Assembly: GCF_029581355.1 (NCBI RefSeq) | Contig: NZ_CP120849.1 | Coordinates: forward strand, 5,736,501-5,800,500 | From: Parabacteroides chongii | Lineage (GTDB): Bacteria; Bacteroidota; Bacteroidia; Bacteroidales; Tannerellaceae | Length of the DNA stretch: 64,000 nt | Reading direction: 5' to 3' | Part shown: piece by piece, positions 44,202-52,803 of the stretch | Numbering within the stretch: the stretch's first letter is position 1 | How the letters are laid out: every line of letters starts with the position of its first letter | The notes under the pieces: model-generated | The model's database searches: none | Told to the model about the DNA's origin: nothing | Seen by the model: only the letters and a program-made list of their open reading frames with translations | Position numbers and translations under genes: made by a program

Positions 44202-44230
44202 TTGTTCAGAGAACAGTTTTTCTATCTTTG
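44202..44230 (+). promoter_or_regulatory. Promoter of rmuC
   Basis: TTG (44202-44204), 18 bp, TATCTTTG (44223-44230). The predicted start at about 44237 supports the ATG at 44248 and argues against the TTG codon at 44239. Confidence 0.65.
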
Positions 44231-44247
44231 ACGCAAAATTGAATGAC

Positions 44248-45522
44248 ATGGATTGGTTGATTATTTGTACATTACTTATCATCATTGTTTTACAGATCTT
44301 ATTCCGTCCTAAAAAGGACAATACCGATACACAAAACGAATTGAAACGCCTGCTGGATGAAATGCAGCGTTCTTTCGAACGCATTGAAAAAAACTTCCGG
44401 GAGGACTTCCGCCTGAACCGCGAAGAAGGCCGCATCGTTGCCCGCGATAACCGGGAAGAGCTGACCCGTTCCATGAACGAATTTCGGGAAGCTTTCGACC
44501 GGGGGATCGCTTCCTTTAACAACCTGCAACGGGAAAAGTTCGCCAACCTGGACGAACAGCAGCGCATGTTGGTTACGAACACCGAAAAACGTTTGGAGGA
44601 GATCCGTGTTACGGTAGACGAGAAATTACAAAAAACATTAAACGACCGGATCGGTCAGTCGTTCCGCCTGGTCACCGAACAACTGGAGAGTGTACAGAAA
44701 GGACTCGGGGAAATGCAGACACTGGCACAGGATGTAGGCGGCCTGAAACGGGTATTGAGCAATGTCAAGACACGGGGGAATATCGGAGAGATACAACTGA
44801 GTATGTTGCTGGAACAGATACTGGCTCCGGAACAATATGAGGCCAATGTTCATACCCGTAAAGGTTCGGATACTGTCGTCGAATTTGCCGTCAAGCTGCC
44901 GGGACGGGATGATATACGCGAATACGTTTATCTTCCGATAGATGCCAAATTCCCGAAAGATATCTACGAACAGTTGCTGGATGCCTACGACAATGCCGAT
45001 CCGCAAGCGATCGAGGCTGCCGGGAAGTTACTGGAAACGACGATCAAGAAGATGGCTAAAGATATTTCCGACAAATACCTGGCTCCGCCTGCGACGACTG
45101 ATTTCGGTATCATGTTCCTGCCGTTCGAAGGTATTTATGCCGAAGTGGTACGCCGTTCTGCTTTAATGGAAGAGTTACAGCGTACTTACAAAGTGGTTGT
45201 AACGGGGCCTACTACGCTTGCCGCCATCCTGAACAGTTTGCAAATGGGTTTCCGCACACTGGCTATCCAAAAACATTCGGGAGAAGTATGGACCATTCTC
45301 GGTGCCGTAAAAAAGGAGTTCGAAAAGGTGGGCGGCATGCTGGAAAAAGCACAAAAGAACCTGCAAACGGCCAGCGGCCAGATAGAAGAAGTACTCGGTA
45401 CCCGTACCCGCGCTATCCAGCGAAAGCTGAAAGATGTCGATACACTGAGCGACCGCGAAGCTCGTGCGATCATTCCTGAATTGGGACCGTTGACGGAGGA
45501 TGAGGATAATATAGAGGCTTAA
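44248..45522 (+). CDS. rmuC: RmuC-family DNA recombination protein
   Basis: A 424-residue RmuC. One N-terminal membrane helix (WLIICTLLIIIVLQILF), a long coiled coil (about 25-170), then the RmuC nuclease-like domain with RGNIGEIQLSMLLEQIL, VVEFAVKLPG, YLPIDAKFPKDIYEQLLDA and GIMFLPFEGIYAEVVR. The family limits inversions at short inverted repeats in E. coli, and its core resembles restriction-endonuclease folds. The start is moved to the ATG in MDWLII because of the promoter position. Confidence 0.93.
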   Translation: MDWLIICTLLIIIVLQILFRPKKDNTDTQNELKRLLDEMQRSFERIEKNFREDFRLNREEGRIVARDNREELTRSMNEFREAFDRGIASFNNLQREKFANLDEQQRMLVTNTEKRLEEIRVTVDEKLQKTLNDRIGQSFRLVTEQLESVQKGLGEMQTLAQDVGGLKRVLSNVKTRGNIGEIQLSMLLEQILAPEQYEANVHTRKGSDTVVEFAVKLPGRDDIREYVYLPIDAKFPKDIYEQLLDAYDNADPQAIEAAGKLLETTIKKMAKDISDKYLAPPATTDFGIMFLPFEGIYAEVVRRSALMEELQRTYKVVVTGPTTLAAILNSLQMGFRTLAIQKHSGEVWTILGAVKKEFEKVGGMLEKAQKNLQTASGQIEEVLGTRTRAIQRKLKDVDTLSDREARAIIPELGPLTEDEDNIEA

Positions 45523-45589
45523 TTTTAGATCATACTAATTTGCAGAGATAAAGAATTATTATTTCCTTTGTATCAGTAAACATGTTCGT

Positions 45590-45886
45590 ATGAAAAGGGA
45601 TATAGTACTAAAAAAGCTCGCATTCTTAAAAGAGACGCTCTCGTCCCAATACGGGGTAAGCAAGATCGGCCTTTTTGGTTCCACTATACGCGGTGAGAAC
45701 AAAAAGAATAGCGATATTGATATTTTGATAGATTTCCAGGAAGGAAAAGAAACCTATCAAAACTATATTTCAGTATGTGATATCCTGGAAAATTTCTTTC
45801 ATAAACATAAACTGGATATAGTCACATTAAAAGGTCTCAGCCCTTTCATTGGCAAACAAATCCTCAATGAAGTAGAATATGTCTAA
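45590..45886 (+). CDS. mntA: MntA-type antitoxin nucleotidyltransferase
   Basis: A 98-residue minimal nucleotidyltransferase with the signature GS-x10-D-x-D: Gly30-Ser31, Asp42 and Asp44 in FGSTIRGENKKNSDIDIL. MntA antitoxins adenylylate the partner HepT and inactivate it. It overlaps hepT by 8 bp. Confidence 0.92.
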   Translation: MKRDIVLKKLAFLKETLSSQYGVSKIGLFGSTIRGENKKNSDIDILIDFQEGKETYQNYISVCDILENFFHKHKLDIVTLKGLSPFIGKQILNEVEYV

Positions 45887-46241
45887 ATCACATATCGTTT
45901 ATTTACAGCATATACTTCAAGAATGTTGCTACGTCACATCTGTTGTAACGGATAGTTTGCCTATGTACCAGTTCTTATCGGATGAAACATTAAAAAGAGC
46001 TGTTACCCGTAGCCTGGAAATCATAGGTGAAGCGACTAAGAAAATTCCGGCTGATGTAAAATATGAATGGAATGACATTTCATGGAAACAAATGGCAGGT
46101 ATGAGAGATAAGTTAATTCATGATTATATGGGCGTTAATTATCTCATTGTTTGGGATGTTGCTAAAAATATTATACCGGTTCTTATTCCTCAGATTGAAG
46201 CCATTATTGATAAAGAAAAAGAGAACAGGATAAACAGATGA
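45879..46241 (+). CDS. hepT: HepT-type toxin (DUF86) ribonuclease
   Basis: A 120-residue HEPN protein. The active-site motif R-x4-H-x-Y is present as RDKLIHDY (Arg76, His81, Tyr83); the tyrosine is the residue modified by MntA. It is an RNase toxin in characterised pairs. Its stop overlaps the dgkA start by 4 bp, an unusual link between a toxin-antitoxin pair and a housekeeping gene. Confidence 0.92.
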   Translation: MSKSHIVYLQHILQECCYVTSVVTDSLPMYQFLSDETLKRAVTRSLEIIGEATKKIPADVKYEWNDISWKQMAGMRDKLIHDYMGVNYLIVWDVAKNIIPVLIPQIEAIIDKEKENRINR

Positions 46242-46615
46242 AAAACGACGGTTTTACTTTCCGCAAACGGTTACGGAGTTTCCGGTATGCTTTCAATGGG
46301 ATACGTTTATTGATTACCCGGGAACATAATGCCTGGATACATTGTTTTGCTGCTGTTTGTGTGGTTGTCGCTGGTATTTTGCTGGGACTGTCAGAGATGG
46401 AGTGGATCGCTGTTGTGATCGTAATCGGTGCGGTACTGGCTGCCGAGGCAGTCAACTCGGCACTGGAAGCGATAGCGGACTTCGTTTCACCGGAATACAG
46501 TGAAGCCATTAAACGAACCAAAGACCTGGCGGCGGGAGCCGTATTGATCATAGCTATTGCCGCCGCAATCGTAGGCGGAATCATCTTTTTCCCTAAACTG
46601 ATCGCTTTATATTAA
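46238..46615 (+). CDS. dgkA: Diacylglycerol/undecaprenol kinase (DgkA family)
   Basis: A 125-residue trimeric membrane kinase with three helices and the signature EAVNSALEAIADFVSPEY-KDLAAGAVLI. It phosphorylates undecaprenol or diacylglycerol; in this group undecaprenol is the more likely substrate. The PAP2 phosphatase two genes on would perform the opposite reaction. Confidence 0.92.
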   Translation: MKNDGFTFRKRLRSFRYAFNGIRLLITREHNAWIHCFAAVCVVVAGILLGLSEMEWIAVVIVIGAVLAAEAVNSALEAIADFVSPEYSEAIKRTKDLAAGAVLIIAIAAAIVGGIIFFPKLIALY

Positions 46616-46664
46616 AACCGCCCGTTTTGAACAAAATAGTATATATCACAGTTATTTAATTTAA

Positions 46665-46853
46665 ATGATGAAAACAATGAAACTTCCCGAAGACCCGACG
46701 ATGCTCTTTAGCGTAATCAACATGAAGCTACGCGACCGATATGCATCACTCGATGAATTATGCAGTAAGATGGATGTAGACAAGGATATGCTTGTACATA
46801 AACTGGCTATTGCCGGCTTTGAATACAGTGCTGAAAACAATAAGTTTTGGTAA
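46665..46853 (+). CDS. DUF4250 small protein
   Basis: A 62-residue soluble protein containing LPEDPTMLFSVINMKLRD and ending in FEYSAENNKFW, matching DUF4250, a small family of unknown function. The second Met (MKTMKLPED...) could equally be the start. Confidence 0.8.
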   Translation: MMKTMKLPEDPTMLFSVINMKLRDRYASLDELCSKMDVDKDMLVHKLAIAGFEYSAENNKFW

Positions 46854-46887
46854 CTTCCGTTTCTATATTTGCACTAACAATAAATAT

Positions 46888-47454
46888 ATGAAACGTACAA
46901 CCTATCTCTTTATCTTCCTCCTGGCCTTTATCGCCTGTTTCAACGGACATGCACAAGAAGTCAAGTTAAGCGGCAGCCGGAAAGCCGTCCGCACCTCGGG
47001 CGACGTACTTGCCTGCCTGACTCCGGCAGCCAGCCTGGCGACGGTATTGATCTTACAGGACTGGCAAGGATTGAAGCAAGGAGCACTGGCTGGTGTAAGT
47101 ACCGTCGGAATGACGTATGCCCTGAAGTATCTGATCAAGAAAGAACGTCCGGACGGCAGCGACAATCACTCCTTCCCTTCCATGCACACCTCGGTATCTT
47201 TTACCGGAGCAGCCTTTATCCAACGCAGATATGGTTGGAAATGGGGTATCCCGGCATATGCCGTAGCTACCTATGTAGGTTGGAGCCGTACGTATGCCAA
47301 GAAACATGACTGGTGGGACGTGGCAGCCGGAGCCGCTATGGGTATCGGCAGTGCCTATATCTTTACCCGTCCGTTCGCCCAAAAGCATAACCTGACACTC
47401 AGTCCGCTTGCCGGTGACAAGCATTTCGGTATTTATGCCTCGATGAACTTCTGA
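46888..47454 (+). CDS. PAP2-family membrane-associated phosphatase
   Basis: A 188-residue protein with a signal sequence (MKRTTYLFIFLLAFIACFNGHA) and the three phosphatase motifs: KKERPDGSDN, PSMHTSVSF and SRTYAKKHDWWDV. It would dephosphorylate a lipid such as undecaprenyl pyrophosphate or phosphatidate. The start chosen is the signal-peptide ATG, downstream of a -7 box TATATTTG (46864-46871); the longer frame would overlap DUF4250. Confidence 0.9.
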   Translation: MKRTTYLFIFLLAFIACFNGHAQEVKLSGSRKAVRTSGDVLACLTPAASLATVLILQDWQGLKQGALAGVSTVGMTYALKYLIKKERPDGSDNHSFPSMHTSVSFTGAAFIQRRYGWKWGIPAYAVATYVGWSRTYAKKHDWWDVAAGAAMGIGSAYIFTRPFAQKHNLTLSPLAGDKHFGIYASMNF

Positions 47455-47480
47455 CAATATGTTTGTCTATACGTCTCTAG

Positions 47481-47583
47481 ATGGCACACAGATGACACAG
47501 ATCGAGCAGATAACCACAGATTATATATTTAAAAGAAAAAAGATCTGTGCAAATCTGTTCAATCTGCGTCATCTGCGTGCCAT
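47481..47583. repeat. Long inverted repeat, 41-bp arms
   Basis: 47481-47521 (starting ATGGCACACAGATGACACAG) pairs with 47543-47583 (ending CATCTGCGTGCCAT). Most mismatches become G-U pairs in a minus-strand RNA, so it would form a very long hairpin after the last permease gene, between convergent transcripts. Probably a repetitive intergenic element working as a terminator. Confidence 0.75.
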
Positions 47584-47590
47584 GTATAAA

Positions 47591-48841
47591 TCACTCATAA
47601 TGTAAAGCCTCTGCCGGTTTCAGGCGTGCTGCTTCGTTGGCCGGATACCAGATTCCGGCAATGATCATACCTACGATCAACAGGTAAGTGATCAGCATAC
47701 CTACGACAAAACGCAAGACAGTGTTATCCATCAGTACTGTATTTGTCAGATCTGCAAACATGATATTGCCACAGATCACTACTGCCGGAACAAAAGCAAG
47801 AGTCAACAGCAAGACACCTTCCCCCAGGACAGTACTCCGCAGTTGGTTACGGGTAGCACCCAATGCCATGCGAAGCCCCATCTCCCCCTGCCGCTGGCGG
47901 GTACGGAACCAGAATGTACCGACTATTCCCAGGAAGATATTGATCAACAGGAAGAGCAGGATCGACAAACGGGTATTCATCTCCCCTTTGCCTTCACGTA
48001 TGCCGTCCTCCCGTATAGTAGATACAGGAGTGATGCTTTGCAAGTAAAGGTTCCCTATCTCTACCTGATTACTGTTCTCTTTCATAAAGGTTTCGGCAAA
48101 ATCCCTGTCCGCTTCCGGTTTTACCCTTACCGAGACTTCGGCCCAGGGAAGAAAACCGGCATCTATCGTCTTAATATCCCCTTCTCCCATACAGAGATAC
48201 ACATTCGGTCCGGGACGCTTAAACTCAGAACTACGAACTACTCCACAAATGGCCCCTACTTTGGTTGTCCAGGTATTATCGCCGGAATAGACCATCTTTC
48301 CGAGAGCATCCTGCCCTTCGAATATCTTATCGGCTGCATCTTTTGTCAGGACAATACTATTGGCAGTCACACCCTCTCCCGGCTGCCGGTTACTTCCCGG
48401 TGCCGCAGGGATACGGTAGACATCGAAATATTCCGGTGTTACGTAATAGATGCGACAAGCCGTCTTCTCCACCACCGTATCACGTCCCAAGGGCATATAA
48501 TTGATTATATCGTTGTACGGTACACCGAATCTCGACAAAGTAACCGCTTCCACCCCCGCATGCAGCCTGAGCCTGTTCATCGCATCCCACAAGTCCTCAC
48601 CTACGGCTGCCGGATGTTCTTCGGACGACAGATATCCCTCAGCACCTTCTTCGCGTGCGCTGAACTGGAACTTATAGGTATGGTCGATATCAAACCCCAT
48701 AGGAGCATTGAAAGCATACAGCGTCACCAGCAAAAAGTCGACTATGTACCACAGGCAAACGGCAACAAGCAACAGTTCACCGAACAACCAGCCGTTACTC
48801 TTCCGCTGGTTCCATATTTGTTTTAATATATGATTGATCAT
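47591..48841 (-). CDS. FtsX-like permease B4 of the ABC cluster
   Basis: A 416-residue permease of the MacB/FtsX class: N-terminal helix (about 22-44), large periplasmic domain, three C-terminal helices with MGLRMALGATRNQLR before the third. It belongs to the 'B' series (start pattern IWNQRKSN-W), paired with the 'A' protein 12 bp upstream, and is the last gene of the cluster. It has no ATPase domain and would use the shared ATPase at 58294-58959. Confidence 0.85.
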   Translation of the reverse strand: MINHILKQIWNQRKSNGWLFGELLLVAVCLWYIVDFLLVTLYAFNAPMGFDIDHTYKFQFSAREEGAEGYLSSEEHPAAVGEDLWDAMNRLRLHAGVEAVTLSRFGVPYNDIINYMPLGRDTVVEKTACRIYYVTPEYFDVYRIPAAPGSNRQPGEGVTANSIVLTKDAADKIFEGQDALGKMVYSGDNTWTTKVGAICGVVRSSEFKRPGPNVYLCMGEGDIKTIDAGFLPWAEVSVRVKPEADRDFAETFMKENSNQVEIGNLYLQSITPVSTIREDGIREGKGEMNTRLSILLFLLINIFLGIVGTFWFRTRQRQGEMGLRMALGATRNQLRSTVLGEGVLLLTLAFVPAVVICGNIMFADLTNTVLMDNTVLRFVVGMLITYLLIVGMIIAGIWYPANEAARLKPAEALHYE

Positions 48842-48853
48842 CTTCGTATGGGT

Positions 48854-50140
48854 TTAGTATTCGTTCAACGCTTCCATTACATTCTTCCGGGCCATCCGGT
48901 AAGCCGGTATTCCCGCCGACAGCAGGTTCAGTATCAGGCAGAACACAAAGGCATAGAGGAATATCACCGGGTTAAGCAGTTCCGTCACCGACAACGCCGG
49001 CGTGCCTCCAAAGACAGAGGAGATAGAAGCAAAACTGTTGCTCAATAACCAGGTACGCATCAGCCAGATCGCGATATAAGAGATAAACAACCCGATAACG
49101 CCCCCCAGCAGGGTTAAGACCATACTCTCCGAAAGGATCTGCACCAACAATGTTCCCCGGGTTGCCCCGAAAGCCTTACGGATACCTATTTCCGACATAC
49201 GTTTCCGCATCTGCGACAAGGTCATACCCGACAGGTTGATAGCCGGAACGAGCAGCAAGATAACGATCACCAGCAGATATTGCAGGATGGTCTTTGTCTT
49301 GTCAGGCCCCATTGCCCCCAGGCCTTTGATCTCCCAATCCAGATGGGTATCGGGTTGGTCGTACAACGTGAGTTTATAATCGGTCAGCGAACTGTTGTAA
49401 CGAACCAGTTGCCTGTCCATCTCCTGCCGGATAGCATCGAAATCGGCAGGGGAATGTGCCAGGATAATGGCCTGATACCAGCCGGTTATACTCTCCGCCC
49501 AGGTATCGTCGGGGAAAGGCTGCGCCGAATAAGACACCCATACTTCGGAATACGATGCTTTGGCAATCGTAGACACATCTTTTACTACGCCGCTGACGGT
49601 ATAGGGTTTATAGCTGATCATGATCGTCTTGCCTGCCGCATCGGAAGTTCCGTAGAGCCGGCGGGCAAGCGACTCCGCAATAACGACCTTTTTGATACCC
49701 GACTGCACCTCTTCTTTCGTATACGGGCTACCGGACACAAAGTCGAAATTGAATATCTTCCAGAACACATCGTCGGTAAACAGCATCAGGCAATCTTTCT
49801 TTTCCTGTCCTCCCGGAATGGATGCCAACTGGCTGCGCCAGGGGGAAACGATAGCGACTGCTTCGGGTGTTTCCATCGTTTGGATACACTCCCGGATCGT
49901 TTTCAGGGAGAGGTAACCGTTGCCATAGTTTGAACCTTTAAAGTCACGGCCGCCCCACCGAACATACATCGTCCGGTCGCGGTTATCCTCCGGTGAATAG
50001 TTATTTACCCTTACCTCGTAAGTGATCACCATCACCATGATCATGCAGATGGCCAAAGCTGTTCCCAGAATAGAGATCAGGCTGAGGAGTTTATTCTCCT
50101 TCAGCATGGCCAGGGCTTGTTTGAAATAGAGTTTATACAT
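48854..50140 (-). CDS. FtsX-like permease A4 of the ABC cluster
   Basis: A 428-residue 'A'-series permease (start MYKLYFKQALAMLKENKLLS), with one N-terminal helix, a periplasmic MacB-like core and three C-terminal helices including IGIRKAFGATRGTLLVQIL. A REP palindrome lies 24 bp upstream of its start. Confidence 0.85.
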   Translation of the reverse strand: MYKLYFKQALAMLKENKLLSLISILGTALAICMIMVMVITYEVRVNNYSPEDNRDRTMYVRWGGRDFKGSNYGNGYLSLKTIRECIQTMETPEAVAIVSPWRSQLASIPGGQEKKDCLMLFTDDVFWKIFNFDFVSGSPYTKEEVQSGIKKVVIAESLARRLYGTSDAAGKTIMISYKPYTVSGVVKDVSTIAKASYSEVWVSYSAQPFPDDTWAESITGWYQAIILAHSPADFDAIRQEMDRQLVRYNSSLTDYKLTLYDQPDTHLDWEIKGLGAMGPDKTKTILQYLLVIVILLLVPAINLSGMTLSQMRKRMSEIGIRKAFGATRGTLLVQILSESMVLTLLGGVIGLFISYIAIWLMRTWLLSNSFASISSVFGGTPALSVTELLNPVIFLYAFVFCLILNLLSAGIPAYRMARKNVMEALNEY

Positions 50141-50163
50141 AATCGTTATTGTTGTTTATGCAG

Positions 50164-50183
50164 GGGCGGTTCGCGAACCGCCC
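50164..50183. repeat. REP palindrome between permease pairs 3 and 4
   Basis: GGGCGGTTCGCGAACCGCCC, identical to the copies at the RAYT gene, between the start of A4 and the stop of B3. Confidence 0.9.
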
Positions 50184-50195
50184 GTACGGGATCTG

Positions 50196-51464
50196 TTATT
50201 CGTAATGCAGGGCTTCTGCCGGTTCCATCTTCATGGCACGCCAGGCCGGATATAAAATGCCGGATATGATCATCAGCGACATAAGCAGGCAAGTCAACAC
50301 TGTTCCTATCAGGAAACGAGGGAGGGTAAAGTCCGCCCAATAGATGTTGACCAGTTCGGCTACTCCCAGGTTAAAGCAGATGATGACGGCAGGCAGCATG
50401 GCCAGGAACAGCATCACCAATCCTTCGCTTATCAACAAAGTCCGCAAACCTTGTGAAGTAGAGCCCAGGGCGACACGCAGTCCCATCTCCCCCCGGCGGT
50501 GCTGCGTACGAAACCAGAACGTTCCGGAGATACCCAGGAAGATATTCACAACCAGAAAAAACAGAAGGAACAGGCGCATCCTTATATCGCTCAGTACCGG
50601 GCTTACGACTGCCCTCTTTATCAATGAAGAGGGACGGACATCTATCATATATAGATTACCTACCGACAACTGCGTCGCCATATCCCGGCGAAACTCGTCA
50701 CTGAAACGGAGAGCGGCATCCGGACGGATACGGACGCAGAGCTCCATATTCGCCAGGTCGTTCGAACTCATTTCACCGGCTATTTCACCTTCCGGCAGCA
50801 AGGTATAAAAACAAGGCCTGCTCTTTTCATACTCCGTCCAGCGGATAGGGGTACAAAGGGCTTTTACCTCCTTAAAGTAGCCGTCTTTACCGATCTGTAG
50901 ACTTTTACCTACCGCATTCTCGCCCGGCAGCAGTTCCGCGGCGCCATTGGCCGACAAAACGATCGAACGTACATCGAGCGCATCGGCCAGGGTCGGCCCG
51001 TTCCCTCCTTCGCGTTCTATACGGAAGACACGGAAGAAGGAAGGCGTTACTTTGTAGCGTTGCATAGTCACCCCTACCGTATCTTTATAGAACAGGCGGT
51101 TATAATAGATCTGGTTGGTATAATGTGTTGCGGCATACGGCTGAGAGCCTATCGACAACGATACTTCCTCCACAGCCGGGTATTGCCGGATACGCTCCAT
51201 GATGGTCAACAGATCCTGGCCGGTAGTCGTTTCTTTGGTAGCGGGGTCGAGGTAGTTGTCGCTATCGGGAGTACGTTCGTTGATATCGACACGATAAGTA
51301 TCGGTTATGTCGAATCCCAACGGAGTACGGACGATCGTAGACAGTACGCTCATATAATCGATAATGTACCACAGGCAGACAGAGACCAACATCAATTCCG
51401 TCAGTATCCAGACGTTACTCTTACGCTGGTTCCATATTATTTTAAACAGGTGCTTTATCATCAT
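50196..51464 (-). CDS. FtsX-like permease B3 of the ABC cluster
   Basis: A 422-residue 'B'-series permease (IWNQRKSNVWILTELMLVSV at the start; RRGEMGLRVALGSTSQGLR before the last helices). It lies 10 bp after its partner A3. The tail PAEALHYE is shared with the other B proteins. Confidence 0.85.
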   Translation of the reverse strand: MMIKHLFKIIWNQRKSNVWILTELMLVSVCLWYIIDYMSVLSTIVRTPLGFDITDTYRVDINERTPDSDNYLDPATKETTTGQDLLTIMERIRQYPAVEEVSLSIGSQPYAATHYTNQIYYNRLFYKDTVGVTMQRYKVTPSFFRVFRIEREGGNGPTLADALDVRSIVLSANGAAELLPGENAVGKSLQIGKDGYFKEVKALCTPIRWTEYEKSRPCFYTLLPEGEIAGEMSSNDLANMELCVRIRPDAALRFSDEFRRDMATQLSVGNLYMIDVRPSSLIKRAVVSPVLSDIRMRLFLLFFLVVNIFLGISGTFWFRTQHRRGEMGLRVALGSTSQGLRTLLISEGLVMLFLAMLPAVIICFNLGVAELVNIYWADFTLPRFLIGTVLTCLLMSLMIISGILYPAWRAMKMEPAEALHYE

Positions 51465-51474
51465 ACGTTCCTCC

Positions 51475-52755
51475 TTATTCCCCTTTTAATGATTCAACAA
51501 TAGGTATCGACGATACACGCCACGCCGGGACACAGGCACTCAATAAGTTCAGCAGCGAACAGAACAGGAAAGCGATCAGGAACACCTCCGGACGGAACAG
51601 GATCGATAACGGCACCTCCGCCGTCACATCCATACCGAAGTAGGTGGAAGAGGTGAACACCCAATCCTTCAACAGGTAAAGGAACCAATAGGAGAACAGC
51701 AACCCCAGTAACCCGCTGACTACCGACAACACGATATTCTCGTAAACGATCTGTCCGAGCAACCCGGCCCGGGTACATCCGAACGCCTTACGCACTCCCA
51801 GTTCGCTCACCCGTTCTTTCATCCGCGATAAAGTCAGGCCCGAGAGGTTGATGGCAGGCACCAATAAAGCGATCAAGATCGGGATAATAGCATTGAGATA
51901 GACCATTCGCATATCCGGCATACCGGGACCGAAACGCATCTCTTCCACATATTTGGTATCCGGCTGTCGATAGTAATAGACCTTATGATCGACCAGCGTC
52001 TTATTATATTGTTCCGTCCGTCGGTCGATCTCCTCGCGTATCTCGTCGAAATCGGACGAAGAGCGGGCCACGATCATACATTTGTAATGTCCCATAATAT
52101 TTTCCGCTCCTTTTATCTCGGGGATATTGGCCGAAGTGAAAGGTACCCAAGCATGGGCATAGGAGAATGTAGTACGGGGAGTGACATCGGCCACCACAGC
52201 GCAGACCGTATAGGGGACGAAGCTGAGCTGCATGCTCTTCCCCACCGCCTCGTCGATCGAGCCGAACATGCGGCGTGCCAGCTTTTCGCTGATCACCACT
52301 TTCCGGATACCGGCGTCGAACTCGGCTTTGGTGTATAGGTTTCCCCTCAATACATTGAAGGAGCATATCTTCCAGAACACATCATCGGTGAAGAGAACGA
52401 AGCAGCGTTCGCCCGGATCACCGGGTATGGTTGCCAGGTGCGACTGTGCCGGGGAGGTGATACAAACCGCCTCCGGTATCTCCAACGACTGAAAACATTC
52501 GCGGATCGTCTTTAGCGACAGGTAACCGTTGGCCTGGGTGCTTTCGGTCAGTTTATCTTGCACACCGACCCACTTGACATAAAGCGTCCGTTCGCGGGCC
52601 GTCTCGGGAGGCATGTTCTTGTACATCGCCTGGTGAGCGATGATAATCGTCATGATAAGCGATATGGCCAATGCCGTACCGAAGATCGAGATGAAGCTGA
52701 GCCAGGGGCTCTCCTTCAACATGTGAAAGGTTTGTTTGAAATATTGTTTATACAT
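51475..52755 (-). CDS. FtsX-like permease A3 of the ABC cluster
   Basis: A 426-residue 'A'-series permease (MYKQYFKQTFHMLKESPWLS start; ELGVRKAFGCTRAGLLGQIV in the FtsX domain). Topology is as for the other members: one N-terminal and three C-terminal helices around a periplasmic core. Confidence 0.85.
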   Translation of the reverse strand: MYKQYFKQTFHMLKESPWLSFISIFGTALAISLIMTIIIAHQAMYKNMPPETARERTLYVKWVGVQDKLTESTQANGYLSLKTIRECFQSLEIPEAVCITSPAQSHLATIPGDPGERCFVLFTDDVFWKICSFNVLRGNLYTKAEFDAGIRKVVISEKLARRMFGSIDEAVGKSMQLSFVPYTVCAVVADVTPRTTFSYAHAWVPFTSANIPEIKGAENIMGHYKCMIVARSSSDFDEIREEIDRRTEQYNKTLVDHKVYYYRQPDTKYVEEMRFGPGMPDMRMVYLNAIIPILIALLVPAINLSGLTLSRMKERVSELGVRKAFGCTRAGLLGQIVYENIVLSVVSGLLGLLFSYWFLYLLKDWVFTSSTYFGMDVTAEVPLSILFRPEVFLIAFLFCSLLNLLSACVPAWRVSSIPIVESLKGE

Positions 52756-52774
52756 AGTTTTTTGTGTTGTGTAG

Positions 52775-52794
52775 GGGCGGTTCGCGAACCGCCC
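52775..52794. repeat. REP palindrome between permease pairs 2 and 3
   Basis: A fourth exact copy of GGGCGGTTCGCGAACCGCCC, 20 bp upstream of the A3 start and 10 bp from the B2 stop. Confidence 0.9.
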
Positions 52795-52803
52795 TTACGG
52801 GAG

